This document shows, one piece after another, positions 30,870 through 40,363 of a DNA stretch of 64,000 nt. A model generated the notes under the pieces. That model worked only from the letters and a program-made list of their open reading frames with translations. It made no database searches and was not told the origin of the DNA. Each line of letters opens with the position of its first letter. Position 1 is the stretch's first letter. The position numbers and the translations under genes were made by a program. Origin of the DNA: Thozetella sp. PMI_491 (lineage: Eukaryota > Ascomycota > Sordariomycetes > Chaetosphaeriales > Chaetosphaeriaceae); contig MU270033.1 in the NCBI GenBank assembly GCA_021432635.1, positions 483,272-547,271 on the forward strand. Direction: 5' to 3'.

Positions 30870-32993
30870 ATGCTAACCTCCTCGGACGACCGCTCGGCGA
30901 GTTTCCGCTTCGAATCTCAGATTCTAAAAATCGAGGCCTGGGGTCCTAACGCCCTGCGAATCCGTGCGACGGAGGAACGATGCCTCCCCGCTGAGGACTG
31001 GGCGCTCTCCGAGACGGTGCCCGACCTCAAAGCAATAATTGCAACAGTACCTGTGGAGGGGCAACATGGCCAAGGAGAGGAACAGAACGGGACAGTTACT
31101 ACCATTACCAACGGCCTTATTGCAGCGAAGGTATCGGCTCGCGGGAAAGTCACAATCTCAAATGCAGAAGGCAAGGTGCTGCTAGAAGAATTCCACCGTC
31201 ATCGACTCGACCTCCTTGATCCAAAATGCAGTGCCTTAAATATCTCGGGTCGTGAGTTCACACCTCAGCTAGGCACAGACTCGTATCGACTAGTCGCTCG
31301 GTTCGAATCTCTCGACGACGAGGAGCGTATCTACGGCATGGGCCAGTACCAGCAGTCGTTTCTGAACCTAAAAGGCGCAGACCTTGAGCTTGCACAGCGC
31401 AACTCCCAGGCCTCTGTGCCCTTTGCCGTCTCGTCCCTCGGCTACGGGTTCCTCTGGAACAACCCGGCAATTGGACGGGCAGTGTTCGGCAAGAATATGA
31501 CTACGTTCGAAGCTCGCTCCACGCGTGTCCTAGACTACTGGGTTGTGGCCGGCAAAGATTACAAGGACATCGTGCGGGCATACGGCGGTGTGACCGGGAA
31601 GGTCCCTATGATGCCGGAGTATGGTCTTGGTTTCTGGCAGTGCAAGCTGCGATATCAAACACAGGACGAGCTCCTGCAGGTGGCGAGGGAATACAAGGCA
31701 CGGAAGCTCCCGATCGATGTTATTGTTGTCGACTTCTTTCACTGGCCGCTGCAAGGCGAGTGGATGTTTGACGAGACATTTTGGCCAGATCCAGGTAGGT
31801 GGATTTGTTTTCGGCAATCCCTCGCTTCTAGCCGAGTTAGTCCACGACCACAAGCTTACACGAGGCGCGTAGATGCAATGATCGCGGAGCTTAAGAGCCT
31901 CGGCATTGAATTGATGGTCTCTGTCTGGCCTACCGTCGACAGAAATTCGACAAACTTCCTAGACATGCGGGCTCGAGACCTTTTAGTTCGTCAGGACCGT
32001 GGCTGGCCTATCTCGATGGAAGGTGAAGGCAACTGCATTCACTATGACCCAACGAACCCCGCCGCACGGCAATATGTCTGGGAGAAGGTCAAGAAGAACT
32101 ACTTTGACAAAGGCATCCGAATCTTGTGGCTGGACGAGGCCGAGCCCGAATACACGATCTACGATTTTGACGTTTATCGCTACCATCTAGGCCCTAATCT
32201 CATGATTGGCAACTCGTACCCCGTCTTCTACTCTCGTGGCTTCTACGAGGGCATGCAAGCGGCTTCAGGAACCGACAGCATCGTCAATCTCGTGCGCTGT
32301 GCCTGGGCCGGAAGCCAGAAGTATGGCACGCTGCTCTGGTCCGGCGATATCGCTAGCTCGTGGAGCAGCCTGCGGGATCAGCTTGCAGCAGGCCTCAACG
32401 CGGGCCTTGCGGGCATCTCGTGGTGGACGACCGACATTGGCGGCTTCCACGGAGGTGACCCCAACGATCCCGCCTTCCGAGAGCTTTTCGTCCGCTGGTT
32501 CCAATGGGGCGCCTTCTGTCCCGTGATGCGCCTGCATGGAGACCGCGAGCCCAAGCAACCACGCGTGGGCACCACGGGCGGCAGCCATCTTCTGTCGGGG
32601 GCCCCGAACGAGGTGTGGTCTTATGGGGACGAGGTCTACGGCATTTGCCAGAAATACCTCTCTCTGAGGGAGAAAATGAGGAGCTATGTGCGGTCCGCCA
32701 TGGAAGATGCCCATCTTTACGGCGACCCCGTGATACGCCCTTTGTTCTATGACTTCCCTCAGGATCCGGTCGCCGCGAAGATCGGCGACGAGTACATGTT
32801 CGGTTCCAAATATCTTATATCCCCAATACTAGGACCGGGTCAGGTGGAGAGGAGCGTATACCTGCCACAAGGAGCATCATGGAAGCAGTTTTCGGTCGAA
32901 GGAGAAGCTAAGGGTGAGGCCATGGATGGCGGGCGCATCGTCAGGATACAAGCGCCGCTGGGCTATTTGCCGGTGTTTGAGAGGCAGGATTAA
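30870..32993 (+). CDS. GH31 glycosidase, alpha-xylosidase/alpha-glucosidase type
   Basis: A retaining glycoside hydrolase of about 681 residues. Exons 30870-31794 and 31873-32993; the 78-nt intron is a multiple of three and leaves the frame open, but removing it restores the conserved joint WPDPDAMIAELKSLGIELM. The start ATG gives MLTSSDDRSASFRFESQ. The N-terminal sandwich (residues 1-220) precedes the (beta/alpha)8 barrel. The nucleophile motif is LWLDEAEPEY and the acid/base motif LLWSGDIASSW; SWWTTDIGGFHGG and the loop FCPVMRLHGDREP are also family-conserved. The DEAEPE form resembles alpha-xylosidase-type members rather than classic maltases, which have DMNE. No signal peptide, so likely intracellular. 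With the rhamnosidase and permease it suggests breakdown of a rhamnose-and-xylose or glucose containing glycoside. Confidence 0.9.
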   Translation: MLTSSDDRSASFRFESQILKIEAWGPNALRIRATEERCLPAEDWALSETVPDLKAIIATVPVEGQHGQGEEQNGTVTTITNGLIAAKVSARGKVTISNAEGKVLLEEFHRHRLDLLDPKCSALNISGREFTPQLGTDSYRLVARFESLDDEERIYGMGQYQQSFLNLKGADLELAQRNSQASVPFAVSSLGYGFLWNNPAIGRAVFGKNMTTFEARSTRVLDYWVVAGKDYKDIVRAYGGVTGKVPMMPEYGLGFWQCKLRYQTQDELLQVAREYKARKLPIDVIVVDFFHWPLQGEWMFDETFWPDPGRWICFRQSLASSRVSPRPQAYTRRVDAMIAELKSLGIELMVSVWPTVDRNSTNFLDMRARDLLVRQDRGWPISMEGEGNCIHYDPTNPAARQYVWEKVKKNYFDKGIRILWLDEAEPEYTIYDFDVYRYHLGPNLMIGNSYPVFYSRGFYEGMQAASGTDSIVNLVRCAWAGSQKYGTLLWSGDIASSWSSLRDQLAAGLNAGLAGISWWTTDIGGFHGGDPNDPAFRELFVRWFQWGAFCPVMRLHGDREPKQPRVGTTGGSHLLSGAPNEVWSYGDEVYGICQKYLSLREKMRSYVRSAMEDAHLYGDPVIRPLFYDFPQDPVAAKIGDEYMFGSKYLISPILGPGQVERSVYLPQGASWKQFSVEGEAKGEAMDGGRIVRIQAPLGYLPVFERQD

Positions 32994-33623
32994 GATGCCA
33001 AAATGAGTTTGATCCGACGTCGGGTGATGTTGGACATGAAAGTGCTAGAGCTATAGAAGAATTGGTGAAGGTATTAGAATGTTCGGCGACCAGCTAAAAA
33101 TGGCGGAAATGAAGCTCATGCGGCGGTCCCCCTTGCAAATTTTAATAAGCTTAAAAATCGTCCAAAGGGTATAGTTAAATTGAAATCTTAATATGACTGG
33201 AGGTTCGTGGGTCCGCCGGAGCGACGTCCCGGAGCGAAGAAAAGCGCGGAGCGAGGCTCGGAAGTTCGGCCGACACCACAACCCAGTCAGGGAGAATTCG
33301 GGCTGGCTCAGCCACATCCTGCCACGAAAAGGACGTGTACAAGACATATGAAAACAAACCCGAGGACTTCACTAGAAACCGCCGCGGAGCCAGGGAACAA
33401 GGAATGCGCATTCGTCATGGTACCTTTATGGCTCTGGGGCAGTGAACCCCCTTGCGTTGTGGACCAGAATTCGATGGCATGGGGGCAACATGAGAAGTCT
33501 ATATTGCTTACGACGGAGCCACAGACATCAATCCCAGTCACTCTATATAAGTCAGACAGTCGCGACCACACTCAGCTGGCTTTCAGTTCACTAGCAATCG
33601 CGTAATACAGCTATAGAAACACG
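32994..33623. promoter_or_regulatory. Intergenic with TATA box of the lactonase gene
   Basis: 630 bp. A canonical TATATAA (33544-33550) lies 74 bp before the lactonase ATG. The remainder shows no gene. Confidence 0.5.
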
Positions 33624-34892
33624 ATGAAGCAAATTCTCACGTCTCTCTGGGTGGTCGCTCTTGCAGCTCCTGCATTTGGGCAGACGCCAGTCTTTGGTGT
33701 CTCGATCTCGCCGGAGCTGGCATATCGTCTCCCTGAAGGATACCAGGGCAAGATAAACAAGCAATTCATTGATACAACAACTAGCGACGACGCCACCAAT
33801 CAAGTCTTTGCCGCAGCGCAGAACGCTACGTTCTACTCATTCGATGATGAGTTTTCCGAAATCGTGGGAGACTCGCCTACCATCACGACTCTCTACGCCA
33901 GCAACTCAACCTTTGTCTACGCAAACGAGGGTGGCGCATGGCTACCCGACCTCAACCAAATGTACTTTACAGGTAGCGGTAGTGACCCGCTGCCCTATTA
34001 TGTCTTGCACTTTGACGACTTGTCCATCAGTCGGCCGAAGGGTATGTGCAGCAATAGTTCCTTGCGGAGGAGGGATACGCTCTACGAGTTTCCGCCGCCA
34101 GCGACCGCTGGAGCTGTTTATTATAACGGATCAGTCTATATTTCTGGATTCGGTCTGAAGAGCGTCTCGGTGGCACCGGGCATTTACGCAATCGATGCGA
34201 AGACTGGTCAGTCAACCGTTGTCCTAAACACCTACCAGGGCGTTCACCTCAACTCGCTCGACGATCTCGCCTGGGTCAGGGCAAACGCGTCTGCTGGCTC
34301 CACCTCTTGCACACGCGCCGGAGAGGATCATCTATTCTTTAGTTCTCTCGACATGTCGCCGGCAGGACATACCGACTATACCGACGCGGTGCTCCCGAAC
34401 TCCATCATGCGCTTCAGCCCGGCTACAAACAGCCTCCAGGCCGTAGTGGCGCGTGCAGATATCCTAGCTCCCAATGGTGTCGCTTCCGATCCAACCAGCC
34501 GTTACCTCTATTTAACCGATGTATCCATGACATCGATCGCCGGGCCCGGATCTAACAACTCGGGATCTATCGCCGTCTATAAGTATGATCTTGACGCGGA
34601 CTGCTTCCCTGTCAACAAGAGGCTGTTCGCGATGCCTCGCAGTGGCTACGCGGATGGCATCAAAATCGACAACTACGGCCGTGTCTGGACCGCCGAGTTC
34701 AATGGCGTGGTCGTCCGTAATCCGCTAGGGAAAGAGCTGGGCGTTTTCAATGCGGAACAGCTTATAGATCCCGACTTCTACCCTATAAGCAATTTTGGCC
34801 TCGCCGGGGACAAGCTCGTGGTGCTTTCGGGGAATAAGATTCATATTCTGCAGCTTGGGCAGAACGTCACGGATCCTGTCCAAAAACAGTAA
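33624..34892 (+). CDS. Secreted SMP-30/gluconolactonase-like lactonase
   Basis: A single-exon protein of 422 residues. The N-terminal signal peptide is MKQILTSLWVVALAAPAFG, with cleavage expected before QTPVFG. The rest is a six-bladed propeller of the SMP-30/gluconolactonase/LRE type: repeated blades with segments VYANEGGAWLPDLNQMYFTG, GVHLNSLDDLAWV, LAPNGVASDPTSRYLYLTDV and YADGIKIDNYGRVWTAEFNGVVV. These contain the acidic and asparagine residues that bind calcium in the family. Several NxS/T sites point to secretion. Such enzymes open sugar lactones. In a cluster of sugar hydrolases and permeases it could act on rhamnono- or gluconolactone outside the cell; the substrate is inferred. Confidence 0.82.
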   Translation: MKQILTSLWVVALAAPAFGQTPVFGVSISPELAYRLPEGYQGKINKQFIDTTTSDDATNQVFAAAQNATFYSFDDEFSEIVGDSPTITTLYASNSTFVYANEGGAWLPDLNQMYFTGSGSDPLPYYVLHFDDLSISRPKGMCSNSSLRRRDTLYEFPPPATAGAVYYNGSVYISGFGLKSVSVAPGIYAIDAKTGQSTVVLNTYQGVHLNSLDDLAWVRANASAGSTSCTRAGEDHLFFSSLDMSPAGHTDYTDAVLPNSIMRFSPATNSLQAVVARADILAPNGVASDPTSRYLYLTDVSMTSIAGPGSNNSGSIAVYKYDLDADCFPVNKRLFAMPRSGYADGIKIDNYGRVWTAEFNGVVVRNPLGKELGVFNAEQLIDPDFYPISNFGLAGDKLVVLSGNKIHILQLGQNVTDPVQKQ

Positions 34893-35561
34893 CCAGAAGC
34901 GAGGATATAAGGGAGAGGTGGTTACCATTTTTTTTTTTCGGGCGACAACAGTCATGTATCCTTTGAACATGTTTATCGACTATTTAAATGTCAAGATTGA
35001 AGATTAATAACATAAGCCAGCATGATTATACCTCCCGCTACCTCAATTTACTAACCACTCTTGTCTCGGATGTAGGTGACGTGGTCGGATATCGATTCAT
35101 GGCGTGCATCAGGTTATCTACCAGTTCATCTCTAACCCATCACTGGTGGGCTGGATGACAAATAACACCAGAGAGCTCGCAAATATTCTTTTCAATCCTG
35201 TCGGACATCTGTGGTATTTCTACAATGTGAACCGCCGATGCAACTTTGGCCTTGGTCCGAGGGTGGAGTCGATTTGGCAAAGGGGTTTTGCTGATCTCGG
35301 AGATATGTCGATATGTGATTGGCTCGGATCTAATATGTGGGTCATCTAAGAGGCGACCGGCGAAGAACAACACTGGCATATATCTATAAAACCTATCAGC
35401 TAGAGATCCTTTTTATTATACCGGAACGTGAATTGAGCCTCTTTCCTAGTTATCCCGCAAGATTCTCGCCGCTATCGGAAAATATCACTCAGCAGAGGGC
35501 TCCAGCTTAGGGTAACCTTCCTTTCCACGGCACCGCTCATCGCGCTTGCTCAGTCGTCCAA
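34893..35561. other. Intergenic, no supported gene
   Basis: About 670 bp. A plus frame (35104-35349) lacks recognisable content. Confidence 0.4.
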
Positions 35562-37396
35562 ATGGCAGACGTGAAGGACCGCCACGACGAGGAGCCAGAC
35601 AAAGTCGATTATAACGGGCTGCTTAACCCTAATGCTACGGCTATGGTCGGGGAAGAAAAATTGTCTGATGATGGCAATACGGGCGACTCGAAACGATCAG
35701 TCAAGGAGGCGCCTGAGTACCCAAAGGGCGTCAGCCTAATCCTCATCTTCGTCGCCCTATCATCCGGCATGTTTTTGACTGGCTTAGATCAGGTAAGTCA
35801 ACTCATGTGAAAAGCCAGCAAGGGCTCGAGCCAATTCTTTTCTAACCTTGGTACTTGCCCAGACAATCATCGGCACCGCCATCCCAAAAATCACCAACGA
35901 GTTCGCCGGCCTCGACAAGGTCTCCTGGTATGGCTCGGCATACTACATGACATTTGGAGGCTTCCAGTCGTCCTGGGGAAAATCGTACCGCAACTTCTCC
36001 GTCAAATACACTCTCCTTGTTGCGATCGCCTTCTTCGAGCTGGGCAGCGTGGTGTGCGCCGCAGCACCGAACGCCACAGCCTTCATCATCGGGCGTGCCA
36101 TCGCCGGGCTTGGAGCGGCAGGCGTAGTAGTCGGGGTCTTCGTCATCGTCGCTTTCGCCGTCGAGCCGCATAAACGTGCTCTTTTCACTAGCATCACCGG
36201 CGCGTCGTACGGAATCGCTGCGGTCACCGGACCGCTTTTAGGTGGAGCCTTCTCCGAGCAGGTCAGCTGGCGCTGGTGCTTTTACATCAACCTACCAATC
36301 GGGGGCGCATGCTTCCTCATCCTACTCATCTTCCTTCGACTCAAGACCCAGGTCGTGCCAGCGGTGAGCGGCTTGGGGGGTAAGATTCTGCAAATGGACC
36401 TTCCTGGAGTTGCCTTGATGATGGGCGCCATTGTCTCCTTCTCGCTGGCTTTCCAGTACGGCGGGCAGACCAAAGCCTGGAACAGCGGCGAAGTCATTGG
36501 CCTGCTCGTCGTGTTTGTTGTGATCGCGTTGGTCTTCATCGCATGGGAGATTTACCAGGGCGAGACTGCCATGATGATCCCGCGACTTGTCCGACAGCGC
36601 CCGGTCTGGACAACAAGTCTCTACCAGTTTGCCTTTGCCGGATGTTACTTTCTCCTGCTCTACTACCTTCCAATATATTTCCAGAGCGTCGGAGGAGTCA
36701 ACCCAATCCAGTCGGGTGTGCGTAGCCTCCCTCTCATCATTCCTGTCATTATCATGACTGTCAGCTCGGGCGTGTTCGTTTCTGCCACGGGACACGCAGT
36801 ACCGCTTATGGCTGCCGGTGCCGTGTTGCTAACCATCGGGAACGGGCTTCTCTACATGCTCGATATCGATAGCCCAGCAGGACAGTGGATTGGATTCCAG
36901 ATCCTATGTGGCTTTGCCTGCGGGATGGCATATCAAGTGCCCACCGTTGTCGTCCAGGGACACGTCAAGCCAGAGGACATCGCATCCGCCACTGCTATTG
37001 GATTTTGTAAGTTCTCCACCCAAAGCTTCACCTTTAGGCCGGTGCAAGGTGTCGAACAACAGTTGACAGCATCATTCTCCAGGTTTCCAACTGCTCGGAG
37101 GCGCTTTGGGCATATCGGCAGCACAATCTGCTTTCGCAAATAGGCTGATTGCTACTCTCGCTCGCATCGCTCCAGATATCGATCCTGCCAAAGTCATCGC
37201 GACGGGTGCGGCAGACATTCGTGCCGTCTTTGGACCCGAACAAGGCCCCCTGGTCGTTACTGCGTACATGGCCGGGATCAAGATTGCATTTGCCATCACA
37301 ATAGGCATGGCAGGTGTCTCGGCGGTCGCCGCTATGTTTTGTAGCTGGAAGAAGCTTTATGGTGATGCTGCCAAAGGTAGCGGTGGTATGGCATAA
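35562..37396 (+). CDS. MFS transporter, DHA2 (14-helix drug/metabolite efflux) type
   Basis: A 562-residue proton-driven exporter. Exons 35562-35792, 35863-37006, 37083-37396. A charged N-tail of about 55 residues precedes helix 1 (LILIFVALSSGMFLTGLDQTIIGTAIP, holding the DHA2 motif LDxTI). Conserved segments follow: DKVSWYGSAYYMTFGGFQSSWGK, AAPNATAFIIGRAIAGLGAAGV, the motif-C type GAVTGPLLGGAFS region, and SWRWCFYINLPIGG. Around fourteen helices are seen. This branch includes the secondary-metabolite and toxin pumps of ascomycetes. Located between the lactonase and a Zn2Cys6 regulator, it may belong to the sugar cluster or export a side product; I cannot decide. Confidence 0.88.
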
Positions 37397-37556
37397 ACGG
37401 CCTGGTAGCTCCAGCAAGGAAACTCGAACAGAGTGGATTTCTACCTACCCATGGAGACGAAGGAGAGATACAGATAGACAGGGTATATTCTGGCGCAGGG
37501 ATGAGCTGGTACGATATTGGGGTGTCAAAATTTCTTTCTATATAATTCTCTACTAG

Positions 37557-39908
37557 CTATTGCCAATCGGACAATAATTCATCGGTCGTAGTAGCCATGT
37601 CGCTGCCCCTCATCAAGTTTTGAAAGAAGGCCAAATCCACGCCCTGGACGTTAGACTCCTCCAGATACAGCCCAGGGCCGCCCAATAACTGCGAGAAGTC
37701 TCCAATTTCGACCGAACCGCCGGCGTCTTGCATAAACTGATCCGTCGGGTCGATAGAGGGCTCAAAGGCCGGCGCTGCCTCCGTCATCAGCTGTGACACA
37801 GCGAGTTGGTCCGCTGGCTCTGGCGATGGGGATCGCGAGGACCAATCGCCGCCAAATTCGCGCTCGTTGGATAGCGACAGGGGCATGTTCCCGAGCTGTG
37901 TAGTCAAACTGAAGTTGTAGGCATGCAGAGACATCGCACCCAGTTTCTCATGCTTCTGGTGGACTGACGGAGCAACCGCGACTTGCTGCGGAGGAGGCGG
38001 TTCCATGGATACAGGGCCCCCGCGAGCGAATCGTATGACGCCGAAACCGGGCACCGCTACACGAAGCGCGGCATGGTCTTTGCCTTGGTTTTCCTCCCGA
38101 TATCCTTCACATATACTTTGCTCGCGAAACCTCTGCGCACCATACACGCGTCCGTCGGCGGCGTCGGCTTCGAGATCCAGGAGCCGCTGCACCAGCCTAG
38201 CGCATTGGCAGCCCGAGCGATCCTGGTACTTGCGGGCGATGCGGTTCATGTTGGATAGGACCTGCTCAAGGAGCGCGCGGTCTCCATGGCGCTGGTGCGC
38301 TAGGGGGTTGCTCGGCTCAAAGTGGATGTGGCTGTCGAGATGCGCAACTATCAGCGTTAGGGCCCCAGTCAGGCAGAGGAAGTCGAGCGGCCGGCAGCAG
38401 CAGGCGATGTGATCGAAGCTGTGGAATGAAGCGAAGCGCATGAGGACCTCGCGCCCTGCATTGGCGCATGTCGCTCTGGATTGGTCGTGCTTGCTTTCGG
38501 CGCTAAACCGCAGCATATATGGCAGATGGAGTTGGGTGATTAAGTGGTAGTGATACAGTTGGACTGCGAGGCGTACAGACTTCCCAAATACGCCACGCGA
38601 GTTCGATTCGGCTTTAGTGAAGGTTGGTGGCAGCCAGAATCTAGGAGGAAGGATCCTTATTGCTCTTTGAAGGTCTGCATCGATGCTCTGCGTCACGGAG
38701 AAGTCCTGCACCTGCCGGTCGTCCTCGTTTCTCTGGAGGATGCGCGAAGCAATGGCGGCGTGAATGCGCTCGAGACGGCATACGGGTGTGTCGGCCAGTC
38801 TCGCAGCCTCAGACGTCAGGTCCACGCTTGTGCCGGCGGCGGCCTGGGGTAGCCCAAGCAGCAGGCAGAGGAAGCGGTCCATATACATCATCCTAAACCA
38901 CAGGAAGGCGGCATCTACCGTCGTTTTAGGGTCCACTGTCCTTGGGGGAGGGCAGCGGGGATGATAGATCCCCATCAGCTGTGCAATCAGGATCCCTTTC
39001 CTCAGAGCATGCCATGCAGGTCTGGGGCTTCCCCCGTTCAGATGGACAATGCTCTGGAGTATCATGCATTCTAAACCCTCGGTTGAGTGGAGCATCTTCT
39101 CGTGTCTCTCCAGGAAGCCTACTGCAGTGTCGACAAGCCGTGTTGTCATGGTCTCCAGCGGCTCGGAAAGTCCGCCGACGTCCCGGCCGGGGAAGGTCTG
39201 TAGAAAGCTTGCGATGACAAGCAATCTTCGGACTAGCACTAACGGATGCGAACCTAGGGCAGGCAACTTGGTTGCCTCGGTTGTCCCCGGGCCGTCGTCT
39301 TCATGCAGTGCGCTTTGCGAGCTGGGGCTTACTTGGTGGAAGTAGTGACTCGAGAAACTGCTCCGAGCATCGTATAGGATGTCGAGATCTCTCTGAGACG
39401 GGAAAGCCGCACGCAACGACTGAGACAGTGCGGCAAACTTTTCTGACTCTGGCCGAGGCAATCCGGGCGAGGTCCCCGTCGAAGTATGTTCGGCCGGCGT
39501 TGAGAAGGCCGGGGTTGGGAGGCTGTCAACTGGGGCATCGCTTTGCAACCCTAGCGCAGAGTAGTCCTGCTCGGAGTTAGCAACGGGTAGGACATGACCG
39601 TCGAATACACGGACTACTGTCAGCCCATCGTTGGCAGCCGTCTGCTGCGCGTCGGAGGAGACAGAGGCGCCAGCATAAAGCAAGTCTTCGTCCTGGTATT
39701 CCTGGCCAATGCAGACTATGCCTCGCCTCCGGCAGTTGAGACACTCGACAGCCTCTGCCGAGGCAAAGGTGCACTTCACTTTTCGCTTCTTGCAGGCCCA
39801 GCAGCTGTTCGCTCCCTTTCGGAGCTTCCTACGCCTCGGAAGGACGGGCGGATGTGCCGATACGGGGCCCCTGTTGCTGCTGGAGAGGATCTCCGTCGCC
39901 GAATCCAT
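37557..39908 (-). CDS. Zn2Cys6 transcription factor with fungal-specific TF domain
   Basis: A single-exon nuclear regulator of 783 residues. The start at 39908 (MDSATEILSS) is the first ATG in frame. The binuclear zinc cluster has Cys36, 39, 46, 56, 59 and 66 (CWACKKRKVKC, then CLNCRRRGIVC), preceded by the basic stretch PRRRKLRKG. A fungal-specific transcription factor domain occupies about residues 190-560, with GSPRPAWHALRKGILIAQLMG and FLWFRMMYMDRFLCLLLGLPQ. The C-terminus is acidic and likely activating. It is convergent with the DHA2 transporter, 160 bp away, and likely a local regulator of the glycosidase cluster. CGG triplets bound by such proteins occur widely, so no specific target is claimed. 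Confidence 0.9.
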   Translation of the reverse strand: MDSATEILSSSNRGPVSAHPPVLPRRRKLRKGANSCWACKKRKVKCTFASAEAVECLNCRRRGIVCIGQEYQDEDLLYAGASVSSDAQQTAANDGLTVVRVFDGHVLPVANSEQDYSALGLQSDAPVDSLPTPAFSTPAEHTSTGTSPGLPRPESEKFAALSQSLRAAFPSQRDLDILYDARSSFSSHYFHQVSPSSQSALHEDDGPGTTEATKLPALGSHPLVLVRRLLVIASFLQTFPGRDVGGLSEPLETMTTRLVDTAVGFLERHEKMLHSTEGLECMILQSIVHLNGGSPRPAWHALRKGILIAQLMGIYHPRCPPPRTVDPKTTVDAAFLWFRMMYMDRFLCLLLGLPQAAAGTSVDLTSEAARLADTPVCRLERIHAAIASRILQRNEDDRQVQDFSVTQSIDADLQRAIRILPPRFWLPPTFTKAESNSRGVFGKSVRLAVQLYHYHLITQLHLPYMLRFSAESKHDQSRATCANAGREVLMRFASFHSFDHIACCCRPLDFLCLTGALTLIVAHLDSHIHFEPSNPLAHQRHGDRALLEQVLSNMNRIARKYQDRSGCQCARLVQRLLDLEADAADGRVYGAQRFREQSICEGYREENQGKDHAALRVAVPGFGVIRFARGGPVSMEPPPPQQVAVAPSVHQKHEKLGAMSLHAYNFSLTTQLGNMPLSLSNEREFGGDWSSRSPSPEPADQLAVSQLMTEAAPAFEPSIDPTDQFMQDAGGSVEIGDFSQLLGGPGLYLEESNVQGVDLAFFQNLMRGSDMATTTDELLSDWQ

Positions 39909-40363
39909 CGCGCTCTGCTGACAAAGGCCAAACCTGTTAGTTCGGAGGAACAATTTTGGATAATATGGGAGAATTTTGCAAAATTTGTTTGCTTATGTCT
40001 CATTTTCCGCCGGCCTTGTTGAACTTGTGAAGGTCGGAGATCGCTAGACTCTCTGAGGAGGTTCGGCGGAAGAGGCTTGGCATTCGGAGGTTTGCGCAGC
40101 GGAGCGAATCAGATTTTTGGCGTTCGCCGTTAGCTTAGAGCGCGACACCAGGGCTCGGCATTAGCTAAGCACAACTCGAGGGTCCTCCTCTGGAGGTCGA
40201 CGAACCCGTACAAGTCGGAGCCAATCCTACAGGCTCCAATCGACAGAACGGTCCGCTAGTTGCAAGTCTTCTATTCTTGGATGCGTATCCTCTGGTGGTA
40301 TATTCTATATCGGCCGTAAATCGTTCGTCACTCGCCAGGGTCCACCAACTTCGCCCCCCAACC
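39909..40363. other. Intergenic between two Zn2Cys6 genes
   Basis: 455 bp holding the promoter of the 37557-39908 gene and the terminator of the 40364-42195 gene. No gene seen. Confidence 0.4.

Noticed and set aside
31795-31872. GH31 read as one uninterrupted exon
   Set aside because: The frame is open, but 26 residues would be inserted in a conserved barrel segment. GTAGGT and CGTAG borders mark a 78-nt intron.
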